From contig NC_053149.1 in NCBI RefSeq assembly GCF_016808335.1, positions 19,502,733 to 19,566,732 on the forward strand: DNA of 64,000 nt, given 5' to 3'. The first letter of the stretch is position 1. Each line of letters starts with the position of its first letter. This document shows, piece by piece, positions 1 through 11,143 of the stretch. The stretch comes from Panicum virgatum. Taxonomy: Eukaryota > Streptophyta > Magnoliopsida > Poales > Poaceae. A model generated the notes under the pieces. That model searched no databases. It was not told the DNA's origin and saw only the letters and a program-made list of their open reading frames with translations. A program made the position numbers and the translations under genes.

Positions 1-67
1 AAAGCAATACTAATTATACCAAGAAGTATTAGATATGCTAAAATAATTATCCCTCAACTGAATTTGA

Positions 68-310
68 TCAACTATTTGCTCCTTCACGACATGCTGCGTA
101 GTGGAAATAAACTTTTTCAGTCACATCATGCCAAATTTTCTTAATACTAGGAAGGACCTTTGTACACAAAAGCATCGGTTTGAAGCCACAATGGTTCATT
201 GTCAACAATGGGATCCCGTAACATCCTGCACTACCCTCTTCTGGTTTTCGGACATTGACCCTGAACTTCGCTGAACCTCTGCAGCTAACAGCATGCCAGC
301 CAGACCCAGA
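68..310 (-). CDS. Last exon of an unrecognised gene (3' partial)
   Basis: Reading the minus strand from 310 down, a splice acceptor (TATGTAG, just above 310) is followed by an 81-codon open frame ending in TGA at 68-70. The translated piece begins SGSGWHAVSCRGSAKF, has a middle part GCYGIPLLTMNHCGFKP and ends YAACREGANS. It is rich in Cys and mixed in composition, unlike the transposon frames around it, and its length is an exact number of codons. I do not recognise the family. No upstream exon could be placed: a CACTA element lies from about 1.2 kb on, so earlier exons may be beyond it, or this could be a stranded gene fragment. Inference only. Confidence 0.4.
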   Translation of the reverse strand, partial: SGSGWHAVSCRGSAKFRVNVRKPEEGSAGCYGIPLLTMNHCGFKPMLLCTKVLPSIKKIWHDVTEKVYFHYAACREGANS

Positions 311-975
311 CTACATAAAAGCACCTTTGTCTAGTTAACCAAGAAGGTTGCAAATAACTATCAAAAAAAGAAGGTTGCAAATACAGATTCATGTACAATA
401 TTTGACGTGATCCATCAAAAGATGAGCATACTATTCATGCACATAGAAAAGCAGAGTAGTGTTTTACTTTTTCTGCTTTCAAAACTGTGCCTTTCATAAA
501 AAAAATTCATGAGCGGGATATGTACAAATATGGACTAATAAGAATTAATAACTCATGATGGTTTACTTACAATTCACAGGTATATGATGCTACCTATTTC
601 CGGTAGTTCTGTTTCTAACAATACCTAATGCCTTGCTAACATTTACTACATTCGACAATTGCCAGAATTCTGGTAAAAATTATCTACATAGTTATTGTTC
701 CACAATGCTAGATCAGTGATCCATCTATTAGTAGTACCTTAATTTCTTCTGGTAGCATGTTACTGCTCAACCTTTAAATAAATTACTTCAAAGCTCAAGA
801 CGCTGAAAACAATAATTAGCTCCTGATAGTCATTCATCAATCGATTCTAACACTATCTGAATGACAACATCATCCAGCAGGTCCTCCACCATCAGATCCT
901 CCATGTCCAATGCGGTGCGCAATACCAATACGATGAAAGACGAATTTTTTTTTACAACAGCTTGCTAGTATACCA
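311..975. other. AT-rich stretch without a recognised gene
   Basis: No supported exon or complete repeat was found here. It may be the intron upstream of the exon at 68-310. A short repeated phrase, AAGAAGGTTGCAAATA, occurs twice near 343-385. Confidence 0.4.
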
Positions 976-1335
976 ATGCGCGCGCGGAGTGGAGGCCGGG
1001 GGCGGCGAAGACGAGGGCGGCAGACGTCAACGGCGGCGGCGCTCGCAGGGACGACGGCGCTCGGTGACGTGGGCTCGCGCGGCGGGGCTCTAGGCGGCGA
1101 CGTCGACGGCGGCGGTGCTCGGGGAGCTCGAGCGGTGGGGGGAGCAGGGGAACGGACGGCGGGAGGGAGGAAGGGCGAAGGAGGGAGGAAGCTAGGAAAT
1201 ATATGGGGGGGCCTTTTGTCCCGGGTGGTGGCTTCACCCGGGACAAAAGGGGCTTTTGGGCGGGCCGGGAAAATTCCCAGCCCGCGGCCCACCTTTAGTC
1301 CCGAGTAGATCTACCACCCGGGACAAAAGGGGCCG
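976..1335. repeat. GC-rich block plus CACTA-type subterminal repeats (left side)
   Basis: A GC-rich block (976-1190) leads into inverted copies of the motif CTTTTGTCCCGGGTGGTGG / CACCCGGGACAAAAGG at about 1211-1252 and 1292-1331. The same kind of motif sits beside the CACTA terminus at 6854, so this is subterminal sequence of the same class of transposon. A clean CACTA terminus was not found on this side. The order GC-rich block then motifs resembles the inward side of the right end rather than its mirror image, so this piece may come from a second, truncated element. Confidence 0.6.
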
Positions 1336-1965
1336 TTTTCCCTCGTTCCCGCCTAATGTTATGTTTGTTTTTGTTTTTTTACTTTTCTTTTAAAATTGGC
1401 TTTCATTTGTTAATTCAGTTAATAAAATTATGATTCCAAAAATTATGGAACAAAATTTCTTATCTCTATATAAACTTGATACACGCAACAAATATAATTA
1501 ATTTTCATTCAAGTGATTGGGTCAATGAAATATCTAACTTTTTTGAAATCATATTTGTTATTTTGACCATGCAAAAATATATTAGGTGAATTTTTTTTTC
1601 AAACTGTTGCTTTTCGACAGAAAGTGGATTCTATCACGATATTAACGTTTAAAAAGTGAATTTTAGATAAAATTAAGCAATTTCATGATATTAATGAGTA
1701 GTGTGTGAGTTTGAGAGATAGTGTGTGTTAGTGAGATTGTGTGTGTTAGTGAGAGAGTATAGTGTGTTAATGTGAATGTAATTTCATGAAATAAATAAAA
1801 TTTGTTGAGTAATCCATTATTGAATGAAAATTATAATTGAGTCTAGTAATTAAGTGAAAAATATATAAAATAATATATATAACACATAAAGTATAATTGA
1901 ACAGTACATATATAATAAAAGTATTCGAATTGCGATTATGTTTTTATACAATAATATCAAATGAT

Positions 1966-4900
1966 TCAAGTACATGAAGGATTAGCGGTAACAGACTTTC
2001 TCTTTACAAATGTCCCTTGATTATGATCACGGCGCAAGTATGGAGCATCATCATTGGCTAGCAGGATGCATGGATCAACATTTACTTCGAAAGGTGGAAT
2101 GGTAACAAAATTATTATATTCTTCTGAAAAGTCTATCTTGTCCTCCACTCCAACGATGTTTCTCTTTCCTGATAGAACTATGTGTCGCTTAGGCTCATCC
2201 TTTTGCTTGTTTATCCCCTTCTTTGGCTTGCTGGACATGTCCTTAATGTAGAAAACCTGAGCAACATCCTGGGCTAGGACAAATGGCTCGTCTCTATACC
2301 CAAGATTGTTGAGATCAACTATTGTCATCCCATACTCATCTTTTGTTACCCCTCCTCCAGATAGCTTAACCCATTGGCAACGAAATAGAGGCACCTTGAA
2401 ATTGGGACCGTAATCCAGCTCCCATATCTCTTCAATGTAACTGTAATATGTATCCTTTTTTCCATTATTGTACGTGGCATCCATACGAACACCGCTGTTT
2501 TGGTTGGTACTCTTTTTATCTTGGGCTATCGTATAAAATGTGTTTCCATTTATCTCGTACCCTTGGTATGTTAAGATATTCCAAGATGGTCCCCTAGCCA
2601 ATAAGAACAGTTGTTCACTTATATCCATGTTATGCATTAGATGCTTCCGCAACCAGCTGCAGAAAGTGTTCATATGCTCACGTGTAATCCATGCCTCAGA
2701 CTTTTCCGGGAAATTGGAGAGCAGAATTTTCTTGTGTTCCTCGATATATGGGTCAACCAAGGATGATTGTTGAAGAACCGTATAATGCGCTTTCTTGAAT
2801 GAGAAATCATCTATGCAGACATAAGATTTCTTTCCTAATGTACCCTTTCCAGTTAGTCTCCCCTCATATCGCGATTCAGGGACTCCAATCGGTTTAAGGT
2901 CATCAATAAAGTCAACACAAAAGTCAATGACCTCCTCAGTTCCGCAGGCACTGGCGATGCTTCCTTCTGGACAAGCTCTATTACGAACACATTTCTTGAG
3001 TACCCCCATGAACCTTTCGAATGGGAACATGTTGTGTAGAAATACTGGTCCGAGGATATCAATCTCTTTGACAAGGTGCACTAGAAGATGTGTCATGATG
3101 TTGAACAAAGATGGTGGAAATATCAGCTCAAAGCCAACAAGACATTGCACCACATCGTTTTGCAGCTTTATCAAATTCTCCGGGTCAATTATCTTCTGAG
3201 AAACTGCGTTGAGGAAGGCACATATCTTCACGATGGTTAACCGGACGTTATCAGGCATAATCCCCCGCAGCACAATCGGAAGAAGTTCGGTCATAAGCAC
3301 ATGGCAGTCATGGGACTTGAGATTTGTAAATTTCTTCTCTGCCAAATTTAAGATTCCTTTTATATTGGATGAGTATCCAGATGGAACCTTTATACTGCTC
3401 AAGCAGTCAAACATGGTTTCTTTCTCTTCCTTGCTAAGAGTATAGCTGGCAGGACTTAAGTATTGTCGTCCATTATCTCGCTGTTGTGGATGTAAGGCAT
3501 CTCGTTCTTCCATACGTTGCAATTCTTGACGTGCTTCTACTGTATCTTTTGTCTTTCCGTACACTCCCAAGAATGCTATCAGGTTGACGCAAAAATTCTT
3601 CGTGAGGTGCATCACATCAATTGCATGACGAACATCTAAGACTTCCCAATATGGTAGCTCCCAAAATATAGATTTCTTCTTCCACATGGGCGTCATTCCG
3701 TTTTCGTTCGGAACAGGTTGGCTACCAGACCCCTTTCCAAAAATAACTTCTAGATCTTTTACCATGTTGAAGACGTCTTTACCACTACGGTGCATCGGTT
3801 TTGTTCGGTGGTCCGCTTGGCCTTTGAAATGCTTGCCCTTCTTTCGTACCGCATGCCTGATGGGAAGAAACCGACGATGACCCATGTATACAACATTCTT
3901 ACAGTGAGTCAACCATATATTATCGGTATCATCTAAATAGTGTGTGCATGCTTTGTATCCCGTGTTCGAATGTCCTGACAAGTTACTAAGAGCAGGCCAG
4001 TCATTGATCATTACGAACAGCAATGCTCGTAGGTTGAAGTTTTCCTGTTTGTATTCATCCCACATCCGTACACCTTCATCGCCCCAGAGCAATAAGAGTT
4101 CTTCGACCAATGGTCTTAGGTACACATCAATGTCATTCCGGGCTGCTTTGGACCCGGGATAAGCACTGGCATCATGATGAACTTTCGTTTCATGCAGAGC
4201 CATGGTGGAAGATTGTACAGACAAAGAGTCATAGGCCAAGTGCTATGACCACTGCTCATCTCACCAAAAGGATTCATGCCATCCGTACTCAAACCGAACC
4301 TTATGTTTCTCGCATCCAAATCAAATTTAGGGTACGTTCTATCTATTTTTCTCCACTGCGACCCATCAGCGGGGTGTCTCAACATCGAGTCTTTCTTGCG
4401 TTCCTCTTTGTGCCATCGCATCAACTTAGCATTATCTTTATTTCTAAACAGACGCTTCAAACGTGGTATTATAGGCGAATACCACATGACCTTCGCAGGA
4501 ACTCTCTTCCGGGGAGGCTCCCCCTCGACATCTCCAGGATCATCTTTTCTAATCTTGTAACGCAATGCACTGCATACGGGACATGCATCCAAATTCTTGT
4601 ACTCGCCTCGGTAGAGGATGCAGTCGTTGGGGCATGCATGTATCTTTTGCACTTCCAGTCCCAAAGGGCAAACAAGTTGTTTGGCTTCATACGTTGTGGC
4701 AGGCAATTCATTGTCCTTAGGAAGCATTTTTTTAACAAGTTTGAGTAATTCACCAAATCCCTTGTCGGATACACCATTTGTCGCCTTCCATTGCAGCAAC
4801 TCCAAGGTGGTGCCAAGTTTCTTAAATCCATTTTGACAATCTGGGTACAACAACTTATGGTGGTCCTCTAACAACTTCTGGAACTTCAACCTTTCCGTTT

Positions 4901-5318
4901 CACTCTCACAGTCTGCCTGCACATTGTGCAATGCCTGCCCCAGATCGTCGCTGGGATCATTTTCTGCTACATCTACTTCGGGCTCTTCCATGGGAATATC
5001 GTCATCGAATGCACCGATTCCAGCATTCCCGGGAAAGTGGTCGTCAAAATCTTCTTCTTCATTGTCTTCCATGGTAACCCCCTGTTCTCCATGCTTCGTC
5101 CAACAAACATACTTCTTCATGAAACCATTTGCGAAAATGTTGCTGTGTAGGATTCTTGAAGATGAGTAATCCTTGTTATTGTTGCAATGAACACACGGGC
5201 AGCACATAAAACCATTCTGCTTGTTTGCCTCAGCCACAGACAAAAAATAATGCAGGCCATCAATGAATTCTTTCGAACGTCGGTCAGCATTGTACATCCA
5301 TTGCCGGTCCATCTGCAT
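1966..5318 (-). pseudogene. CACTA transposase TNP2, frameshifted
   Basis: This is the En/Spm-like transposase that cuts and pastes CACTA elements by binding their ends. The 5' frame starts at ATG 5316-5318 and runs to 4116 (400 codons). It opens with the Transpos_assoc domain (starts MDRQWMYN; C-C/H-C pattern CCPCVHC), then an acidic linker, then the start of the Transposase_21 core (FGLSTDGMNPFGE). The 3' frame continues to 1966 with the rest of the core (DVRHAIDVMHLTKNF), DUF4218 (PFERFMGVLKKCVRNRACPE) and DUF4216 (about VRMDATYNNG to QVFYIKDM). The two frames overlap around 4116-4239, and the conserved reading passes from one to the other at about 4136-4140, which fits loss of a single base. 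Apart from that break both halves are long and open, so decay is recent or the shift is a sequence error. Confidence 0.88.
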
Positions 5319-5534
5319 TTTAAATAAATCGATTTGAATTCTTTACACGTATCGAATAAATAAAATATATCAAACCTAAATTAAACTAAATGTAACATAA
5401 CATGAATAATTAAAAGATATGCAATATCCATCATACATCTTGATTAATTAAAAGGAGTACTTAATCCATTACAGAACTTAACAAAGGAGTACTATACATG
5501 AAATTTAAAAATTCGGTCAACAACACATAGGTTT

Positions 5535-5843
5535 TCAACCGTCCTTGCGTTGGAACGCAGAATGTTCTAACGGATTTCTTGCTGGCGCAGAAGAAGATGG
5601 CGGAGCTGAAACCTCCGAGTTTGGTGGTGACGAACCGTAACGCCGCAATAAATCCTCAAGATCAAACGGAGGTTCCTCGCCCCTTACCATGCATTCTCTA
5701 TATTCTTTTTCCAAATAACGGAGCGCTGCCCTATGAAAAGCACTAGGTTTTTTGGACCGACGACCTACTCGAGTTGTGCCCTTCTCTCCAGAAGGACAAC
5801 GATCACCCCCACCGGCGCCACTCTCTCCAGCTGCTGAAGCCAT
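5535..5843 (-). CDS. Small hypothetical protein upstream of TNP2 inside the CACTA element
   Basis: A complete 102-codon frame starts at ATG 5841-5843. It lies 217 bases upstream of the TNP2 start on the same strand. The product is basic near its N-terminus (GRRSKKPSAFHRAALRYLEK), has a short acidic helix-like stretch (FDLEDLLRRYG) and a Ser/Pro/Ala-rich tail. There is no signal peptide or membrane segment. I do not recognise a domain. It could be a 5' exon or a separate small protein of the transposon; grass CACTA elements often carry a second gene, though usually downstream of TNP2. It could also be a chance frame. Confidence 0.35.
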   Translation of the reverse strand: MASAAGESGAGGGDRCPSGEKGTTRVGRRSKKPSAFHRAALRYLEKEYRECMVRGEEPPFDLEDLLRRYGSSPPNSEVSAPPSSSAPARNPLEHSAFQRKDG

Positions 5844-6559
5844 ATTTTACTGAAAAATACCTTTATTTTCCACATAATTATAAATTCTTACCATTACAAT
5901 GCAAAAATTATTTACTATTACAATTACAATGATCAGATTAATAACTCTTGCAAATAACAATGAAATCATATAAAAAAGACGAAATGTATCATTAATCCTA
6001 AAGAAATCTCTAATTAATTGAAAGAATTCTCTATAACTTCTAATTACTTTGACACCCTTCAGTTCCAGGAGTACACTAGAGTACTGAATAAATACATTCA
6101 TGAATAATTCATTCATATTACAAAAATTCTAATATACTCATTTCATTAATTCATTCATGAATACAAAAATCAACTATCCACAATATGGTCATGTATACAA
6201 GTACATCACATGAAGTGTTTACACTCATTCTAAAAATTTCTACTATCCACATACTCATCTAAATCTAAAAGAAAATCACACCTACATATGCAATCCAGCT
6301 AAATGTCCAAGAAATGAGCTAGCTACACATTTTCTCTATTTCTAAAGCATGAAATGAGCTATACAAGCCAAGGAAGAAGAGAAAAACAAGCCCCAAACCT
6401 TTTAGCGCCGATGGATGGACGGGGAATCAAAGATCTTCACAAATGTGGTGAAGAAATGAGCAAGAACTCCTCCCTCTCCCGAGCCGAGAACAGCATGAAA
6501 CAAGTGAGCTGAATGGCTCGGGCGGGGGGAGAGGGAAGGGGATAAGGGGGCCAAGGCCT

Positions 6560-6854
6560 TTTTTCCCGGTTGGAGACACCAACCGGGACAAAATGGGGGC
6601 CTTTTGTCCCGGTTGGTAGTTCCAACCGGAACAAAAGGGTACGCGGGCCTTTTGTCCCGGTTGAAACCACCAACCGGGACAAAAGGCCCCCATTTTGTCC
6701 CGGTTGGTGTCTCCAACCGGGACAAAAAGCCTTGCCCCCCCCCCCCCCGCTGACCCGACTAGCCGTTGGACCCGGGACAAAAGCCACCTATTGTCCCGGG
6801 CCCAAAGGCTGCCGGGACAAATGGCCTGGAACGAAGGCCTATTCTGTAGTAGTG
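6560..6854. repeat. CACTA right-end subterminal repeats and terminus
   Basis: At least six copies of CCCGGTTGG / CCAACCGGGAC alternate in orientation between 6565 and 6722, followed by diverged copies (6770-6825) and the terminal TGTAGTAGTG at 6845-6854. Such alternating short motifs are the binding sites of the TNPA-type protein in characterised CACTA elements; that role is taken from the family. A C-run of 13 bases follows at 6737-6749. Confidence 0.8.
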
Positions 6855-7929
6855 AGCTATAGAGGAGGTGTTTGAGCGGCGGCGGTAGCGGGTTGTGGCC
6901 TTGTGGATGGGGCGGCGGAGCCACCCGCCGCGGGCCGTGGTGGACAACCTGTAGTCTGTGGAGGAGGGGGGAGTGCGGTGCTTCTTGACGGAGGTGGTCG
7001 GCGGCGACGGCGGTCGGAATGAAGAAGAATGGGGAAACGGGTGGCGGTACCAGGTCCAGCTGGAGGAGGCACCGAAGCTAAGGAGCAGGGCCGGGTGGGA
7101 GGGCGTGCGGCCTGTGCTGCTGGGGGCCCTAAAATTGTCCGCAGCCACGATTAACCTCATTAACCCAATAATTATTAACTAGGTTCTATTTTGTTTCTCA
7201 AGTTTAGAAGATGAAGTTAAAAAGATATACTCTACCAGACTCTGTACTAGATCCTCTATTTCAAAAAGACCTCCAAATTTCCTCCTCCTTCCTCCACTTC
7301 TAGTGGATCTCTAGGGAGCCCTCTATAATAGGTTAGAATTGAGAGTTATTGTTGGTGTTGGAGTAAATTTAAAGACCTCTAAAAAATAGAGGCAGGCCCA
7401 TTTAGCACTTAAAGGGTCTGATTTAAGGGCTGCTGCTGGAGTTGTTTTAGCCGATCCAAATGTAAGTGATAAACATTGAACGCGCGCCCCAAACCAAAAG
7501 ACCTGCTAGCTTGCTCTGTTGCCCTTGAGTCTTGGCAGTTGCCGATTCATCTTCACACAATCACGATTCGCGCTCGAAGCCGACACAGCAGCAGTGGCGG
7601 TAAGCGACGACAACAGGCGGCAGACAACGATCACGATGCCACGCGACAGCTAGGCGGTAGCACCTAAGAAGGCAGGCGACGTGATATAAAGATCACTTGA
7701 AGTTATATCTTTTGCACAGAGCCCCATTTTATGTCGGCATGGTCCTATTGAGAAGGGTGGCGGCCCGGGGGCGAGGAGGACGGGGACGCTGCTGCAGTAG
7801 CAGCTCCATCGGTGGGAGCCGCCGGAGTCGACGACGACGGCACAGGGGCGAGAGAAGGAGAATGACGGTCAATGGGCCGTTTTGCTTCGTGGACCCATAG
7901 ACGTTTTGTTTAGGTGATGGTTCTAGCTA
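6855..7929. other. Intergenic, no recognised gene
   Basis: A GC-rich block (6870-7130) and a second one (7740-7890) give open frames on both strands through composition alone. No domain or splice structure was found. The sequence flanks the CACTA end. Confidence 0.4.
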
Positions 7930-8511
7930 CTCCTCCGTCACTAAATAACTGTCGCTTTCGCTTCCCGAAAAATAACTTTGACCAAATATATCTAAAAATA
8001 TATTAATATTTATTGTACAGGTTAAATATCATTAGATAGATATTTGAATATAGTTTTTTATAAAATTTATTTGGAGATTTAAATGTTGCACGTATTTTCT
8101 ACAAATCTAGTCAAACTTGTGGTACGAAAACAAAAAACGACTCTTATTTAGGCCCTGTTCAGATCCATAAAGACAAAATACAAAAAATTTGTAAATCGCT
8201 TGCATGGTGTACTAAATGTAGTCGAAAAATAAATCGCATTACACAAATGGACTGTAAATCGCGAGACGAATCTAATGAGGCTAATTAGGACGTGATTAGA
8301 CACTAAATTGCTATAGTAATACTATAGTAAACATGCTTTAATGATGAATTAATTAGACTCATTAGATTCGTCTCGTAGTTTACAGACGAGATCTGTAATT
8401 AGTTTTGTGATTAGTGTACATTTAATACTTCAAATGTTGAAGATTTTCTTCTAAAAATTCAAAAATGCAAAATATAAAGTGATCTAAACAAGGCCTTAGG
8501 TACAGAGGGAG
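7930..8511. mobile_element. Stowaway-like MITE carrying a nested Tourist-like MITE
   Basis: The outer ends are CTCCTCCGTCACTAAAT at 7930 and CAGAGGGAG at 8503-8511, flanked on both sides by the dinucleotide TA (7928-7929 and 8512-8513), as in Stowaway (Tc1/mariner-derived) MITEs. Near its right end it is split by another MITE (8151-8495). Removing that insert and one copy of its TTA target restores a normal Stowaway end. Confidence 0.8.
8151..8495. mobile_element. Tourist-like MITE (PIF/Harbinger), nested
   Basis: The 345-bp element begins GGCCCTGTTCAGATC and ends GATCTAAACAAGGCC. It is flanked by TTA on both sides (8148-8150 and 8496-8498), the 3-bp target of PIF/Harbinger elements. The internal palindromic part (TCGCGAGACGAATCTAAT and its inverse) is shared with the MITE at 14937-15290. 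Confidence 0.8.
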
Positions 8512-8689
8512 TAGGTTTCATCGCCTTCGGCGATGTCAGACGTACCCTGTCTAGCTGGGCTCGTTTGATCCATGTGCATTTTAATTAATTAAGTCTCGTC
8601 CAAACCAAACTTAGCAGGCGGCTGTCAACTTTCCTAAAGAAAAGATGCTTGTACCTCTAGCAACAGCTCATCAGAAGAGCCCCAAACGG

Positions 8690-9240
8690 TAATTTGACTC
8701 ATTTGTAGATAAGACACTATATTCTATGCAACATCCAATAAAAACGATAATACGTAGATATAGAGTTTCCGTAACATCAACACTTACCCTTTGCAACATT
8801 TGAAAATTATAATCTATTTTTGAACTACAATTGCAACATTAAAAAAATAAATAATTTAATAAAACAAATTGAATTTGTCGATTAGATAAAAGATGTAATA
8901 TAGCAAATCAGCTACTGAAACATTTAGAATAAATTTATGCAACATCGCTACCTCACATCTCAAACATACTGAAAATGAACACCGCAACTTCACATATCGA
9001 CGCATGGAACAATCTTAAATAATTACTACAACATCAATAATCATCTGAAAACTCCCACTGCAACATTAGTATCAACTTAAACTACTGTTGCGACATTATC
9101 ATATCCCTAGCGTAACATAATATCATGTAACGCGTTAGATTGGGGTGCCTTTCCTGCTGCAACATTAGCTCATAGCCTCAAACTTGTCACAACAAAATCA
9201 TGTGCAAAAAATTCATACTGCAACATCAGTGGGGTTGGGG
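8690..9240. repeat. Dispersed GCAACATT motif array
   Basis: The motif GCAACATT/GCAACATC, always in the same orientation, recurs roughly every 40-100 bases (for example near 8728, 8802, 8832, 8940, 9060, 9160, 9220) within AT-rich sequence. No gene is present. It looks like internal or subterminal sequence of an unidentified transposon; boundaries were not found. Confidence 0.5.
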
Positions 9241-9788
9241 GCATCCTTTTTTTTTGCGTCGGACTAGCATTACCGTTCTAGATATCTTTTTTCTTTTTAA
9301 AATTAGCATGAATCATGTGAATCCTACTTGCAACTGGGAAGCTGAGGGGGAATGCGAACAATCTTTTAGATATCCTTTTCTTTTTAAAAATAGCATAAAT
9401 TAATATGTGTGAATCCAGCTTAAAAATCGTGCAGATATTTTTGTTCCACCCATAGCCTTGAAGATACTTGGAATTTTATGGCTCACGTACTCCTAAGTTG
9501 ACGGTCTGAACTCTAAAGACACAACAAAGGAAAAAAAGACATTCGAGTACACCGCTAGTGCTACCTTTTGACTTTTGTCTCTAGCTGGTTTATGATGTGT
9601 GCAATAGGCAACGCCTTTATTTGCTACTCCCTCCGTTTTTGAAACTTAGAACATCCTATGTTTTCGCAGACAAGTTATAGAGGTAGAGAAAAAACTAATG
9701 TACCTATGTTTAGTGCATTGTTAAGTTAATTAATTACTTAATTTTCAGTGTACGTACCAAAACCAAGAAGATTACCATGACTTTTTTA

Positions 9789-9939
9789 CTCCCTCAGTCC
9801 ACAACAATTGATTTTTTTACAAAACTAGCACTAAAATCATGACGATTATCATATTTCTTTACCTAAAGAACTCTAGAATGCCTTATATTTTGATAAAAAT
9901 TTTGAACACTCTAATATCTTACATTCCAGACGGAGCGAG
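9789..9939. mobile_element. Stowaway-like MITE
   Basis: A 151-bp sequence begins CTCCCTCAGTCC and ends GACGGAGCGAG, flanked by TA at 9787-9788 and 9940-9941. A lone Stowaway-type end (CTCCCTCCGTTTTTG) lies just upstream at about 9629 without an obvious partner. Confidence 0.7.
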
Positions 9940-10215
9940 TACGCATCACTGTATCCTTGGGCTTGAGCCTTCGGTCCATATCTCTCTCCCGTTGACCGGC
10001 ATATGACGGCGGTTTTGCATCAAAACACGTGGGCAAACCCACTTTGCACACGCGTGAGAGTAGCTATGTTGTAACTTTGCATAACTCATTATTTTGGTAA
10101 TTATAAATGAATAGTGAGTTAATTTTACGGCATGAGTCTTGGGCGGCTACTAGGCTTTAGAACTATCCTGTTTACGTTGAAATCTAAGTAGCAGTAGTTA
10201 TAGGAGTGGAGAAGA

Positions 10216-10264
10216 TGTGTGTGTGTGTGTGTGTGTTTTATGTGTTTGTGTGTGTGTGTGTGTC
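10216..10264. repeat. (GT)n microsatellite
   Basis: Two runs of GT dinucleotides, interrupted by TTTATGTGTT, occupy this interval. The open frame across it is only a translation of the repeat. Confidence 0.9.
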
Positions 10265-10385
10265 TATATGTATATGGATGTATACTCGCTTTACTTTAGT
10301 AAAGTATCTTATGACAAGCAAAAAATATACCACATGAATACGCAAGTAGGAAATAGTGTAGGAAACGACAATATAATCTATAGAA

Positions 10386-10612
10386 GCCCTGTTCGGATGG
10401 TAGGAATTGGTTGGGCTGGTTCATTCGATCAGCCCAGCCACGTAGGCACCACCACCAGCCAAACGGCTGGTGTTCCTTCTGTCAGACACCCAAAAGAGCT
10501 CGCTCCCTCTAAATGGCTGGTGGTGTACGGATCGGTTGCTGGTGACCGCTGGATGGCTGGGATCAGCCCAGCCAATTTCCACCAGCCCAATAGGCTCAGA
10601 TACGTTGGTCGT
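10386..10612. repeat. MITE-like element related to the one at 39.1 kb
   Basis: It starts CCCTGTTCGGATGG and is rich in short palindromes such as GATCAGCCCAGCC / GGCTGGGATCAGCC. The same start phrase opens the sequence at 39080. A matching inverted right end and target duplication were not found, so this copy may be truncated. Confidence 0.45.
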
Positions 10613-11135
10613 AAATGGTAGTATTGATGCTTTGCCGTGTCAATATACAAATGTACCACATTAATAAGACCTTACACTTTATCTGTAGTCATCTTGGATG
10701 ACACTTCCAGTAAAATGCGCAGTACGAAAGTAGCATGAAATAATACAAGAGGCGACAATCCATGATGCATGAGGCGACAATCCATAGATACGTTGGTCGT
10801 AAGCAATATTATTGATAATTTGTCGTGCATATATATGTACATGCTACACTTTTGTCTCATGTTTTTCATCGTATTAATATAACCGTACACTTATCCATAG
10901 TACTCATGAATAACATCTCTTAAGCCCTCCGAACTAAAGCTAGTTTTAGCCCATCCCGATTTTACACAAATACCGGAAAAATGGTGATATGGAAACCTGT
11001 AATTCTCATCTATTTATAGCGAATATTGTCATGAGTAAAGAAAACATGGAACACGGCAGTTCTCAATTTAAATCTTTGCATCCGTCCATTGCCACGACCA
11101 TGAGGTTCTACCATGAGCATGAACGAAGATTATGA
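10613..11135. other. Intergenic, no recognised gene
   Basis: A short direct repeat (GAGGCGACAATCCAT, twice near 10750-10785) and the phrase GATACGTTGGTCGTAA, present here and at about 10600, are the only structure seen. Confidence 0.4.
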
Positions 11136-11143
11136 GTTCACAC

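Larger units (their letters stand above)
1204..6854 (-). mobile_element. CACTA (En/Spm) DNA transposon, autonomous type, degenerate
   Basis: The element is delimited on the right by the inverted CACTA terminus TGTAGTAGTG ending at 6854. Next to it (6560-6830) are several inverted copies of TTTGTCCCGGTTGG. The body holds a TNP2-class transposase on the minus strand (1966-5318) and a small upstream frame (5535-5843). Subterminal-type repeats at 1204-1335 mark the other side, but the left terminus and its 3-bp target duplication could not be identified. Transposition is unlikely from this copy because the transposase frame is broken. Confidence 0.85.

Noticed and set aside
850..875. CACTATCTG as the left terminus of the 1.2-6.9 kb CACTA element
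   Set aside because: Only the first five bases match the right terminus, and the flanking trinucleotides (TAA against AGC) do not agree.
8690..9240. A CRISPR-like repeat array
   Set aside because: The repeats are 8-9 bases, irregularly spaced and imperfect, and the genome is that of a plant.
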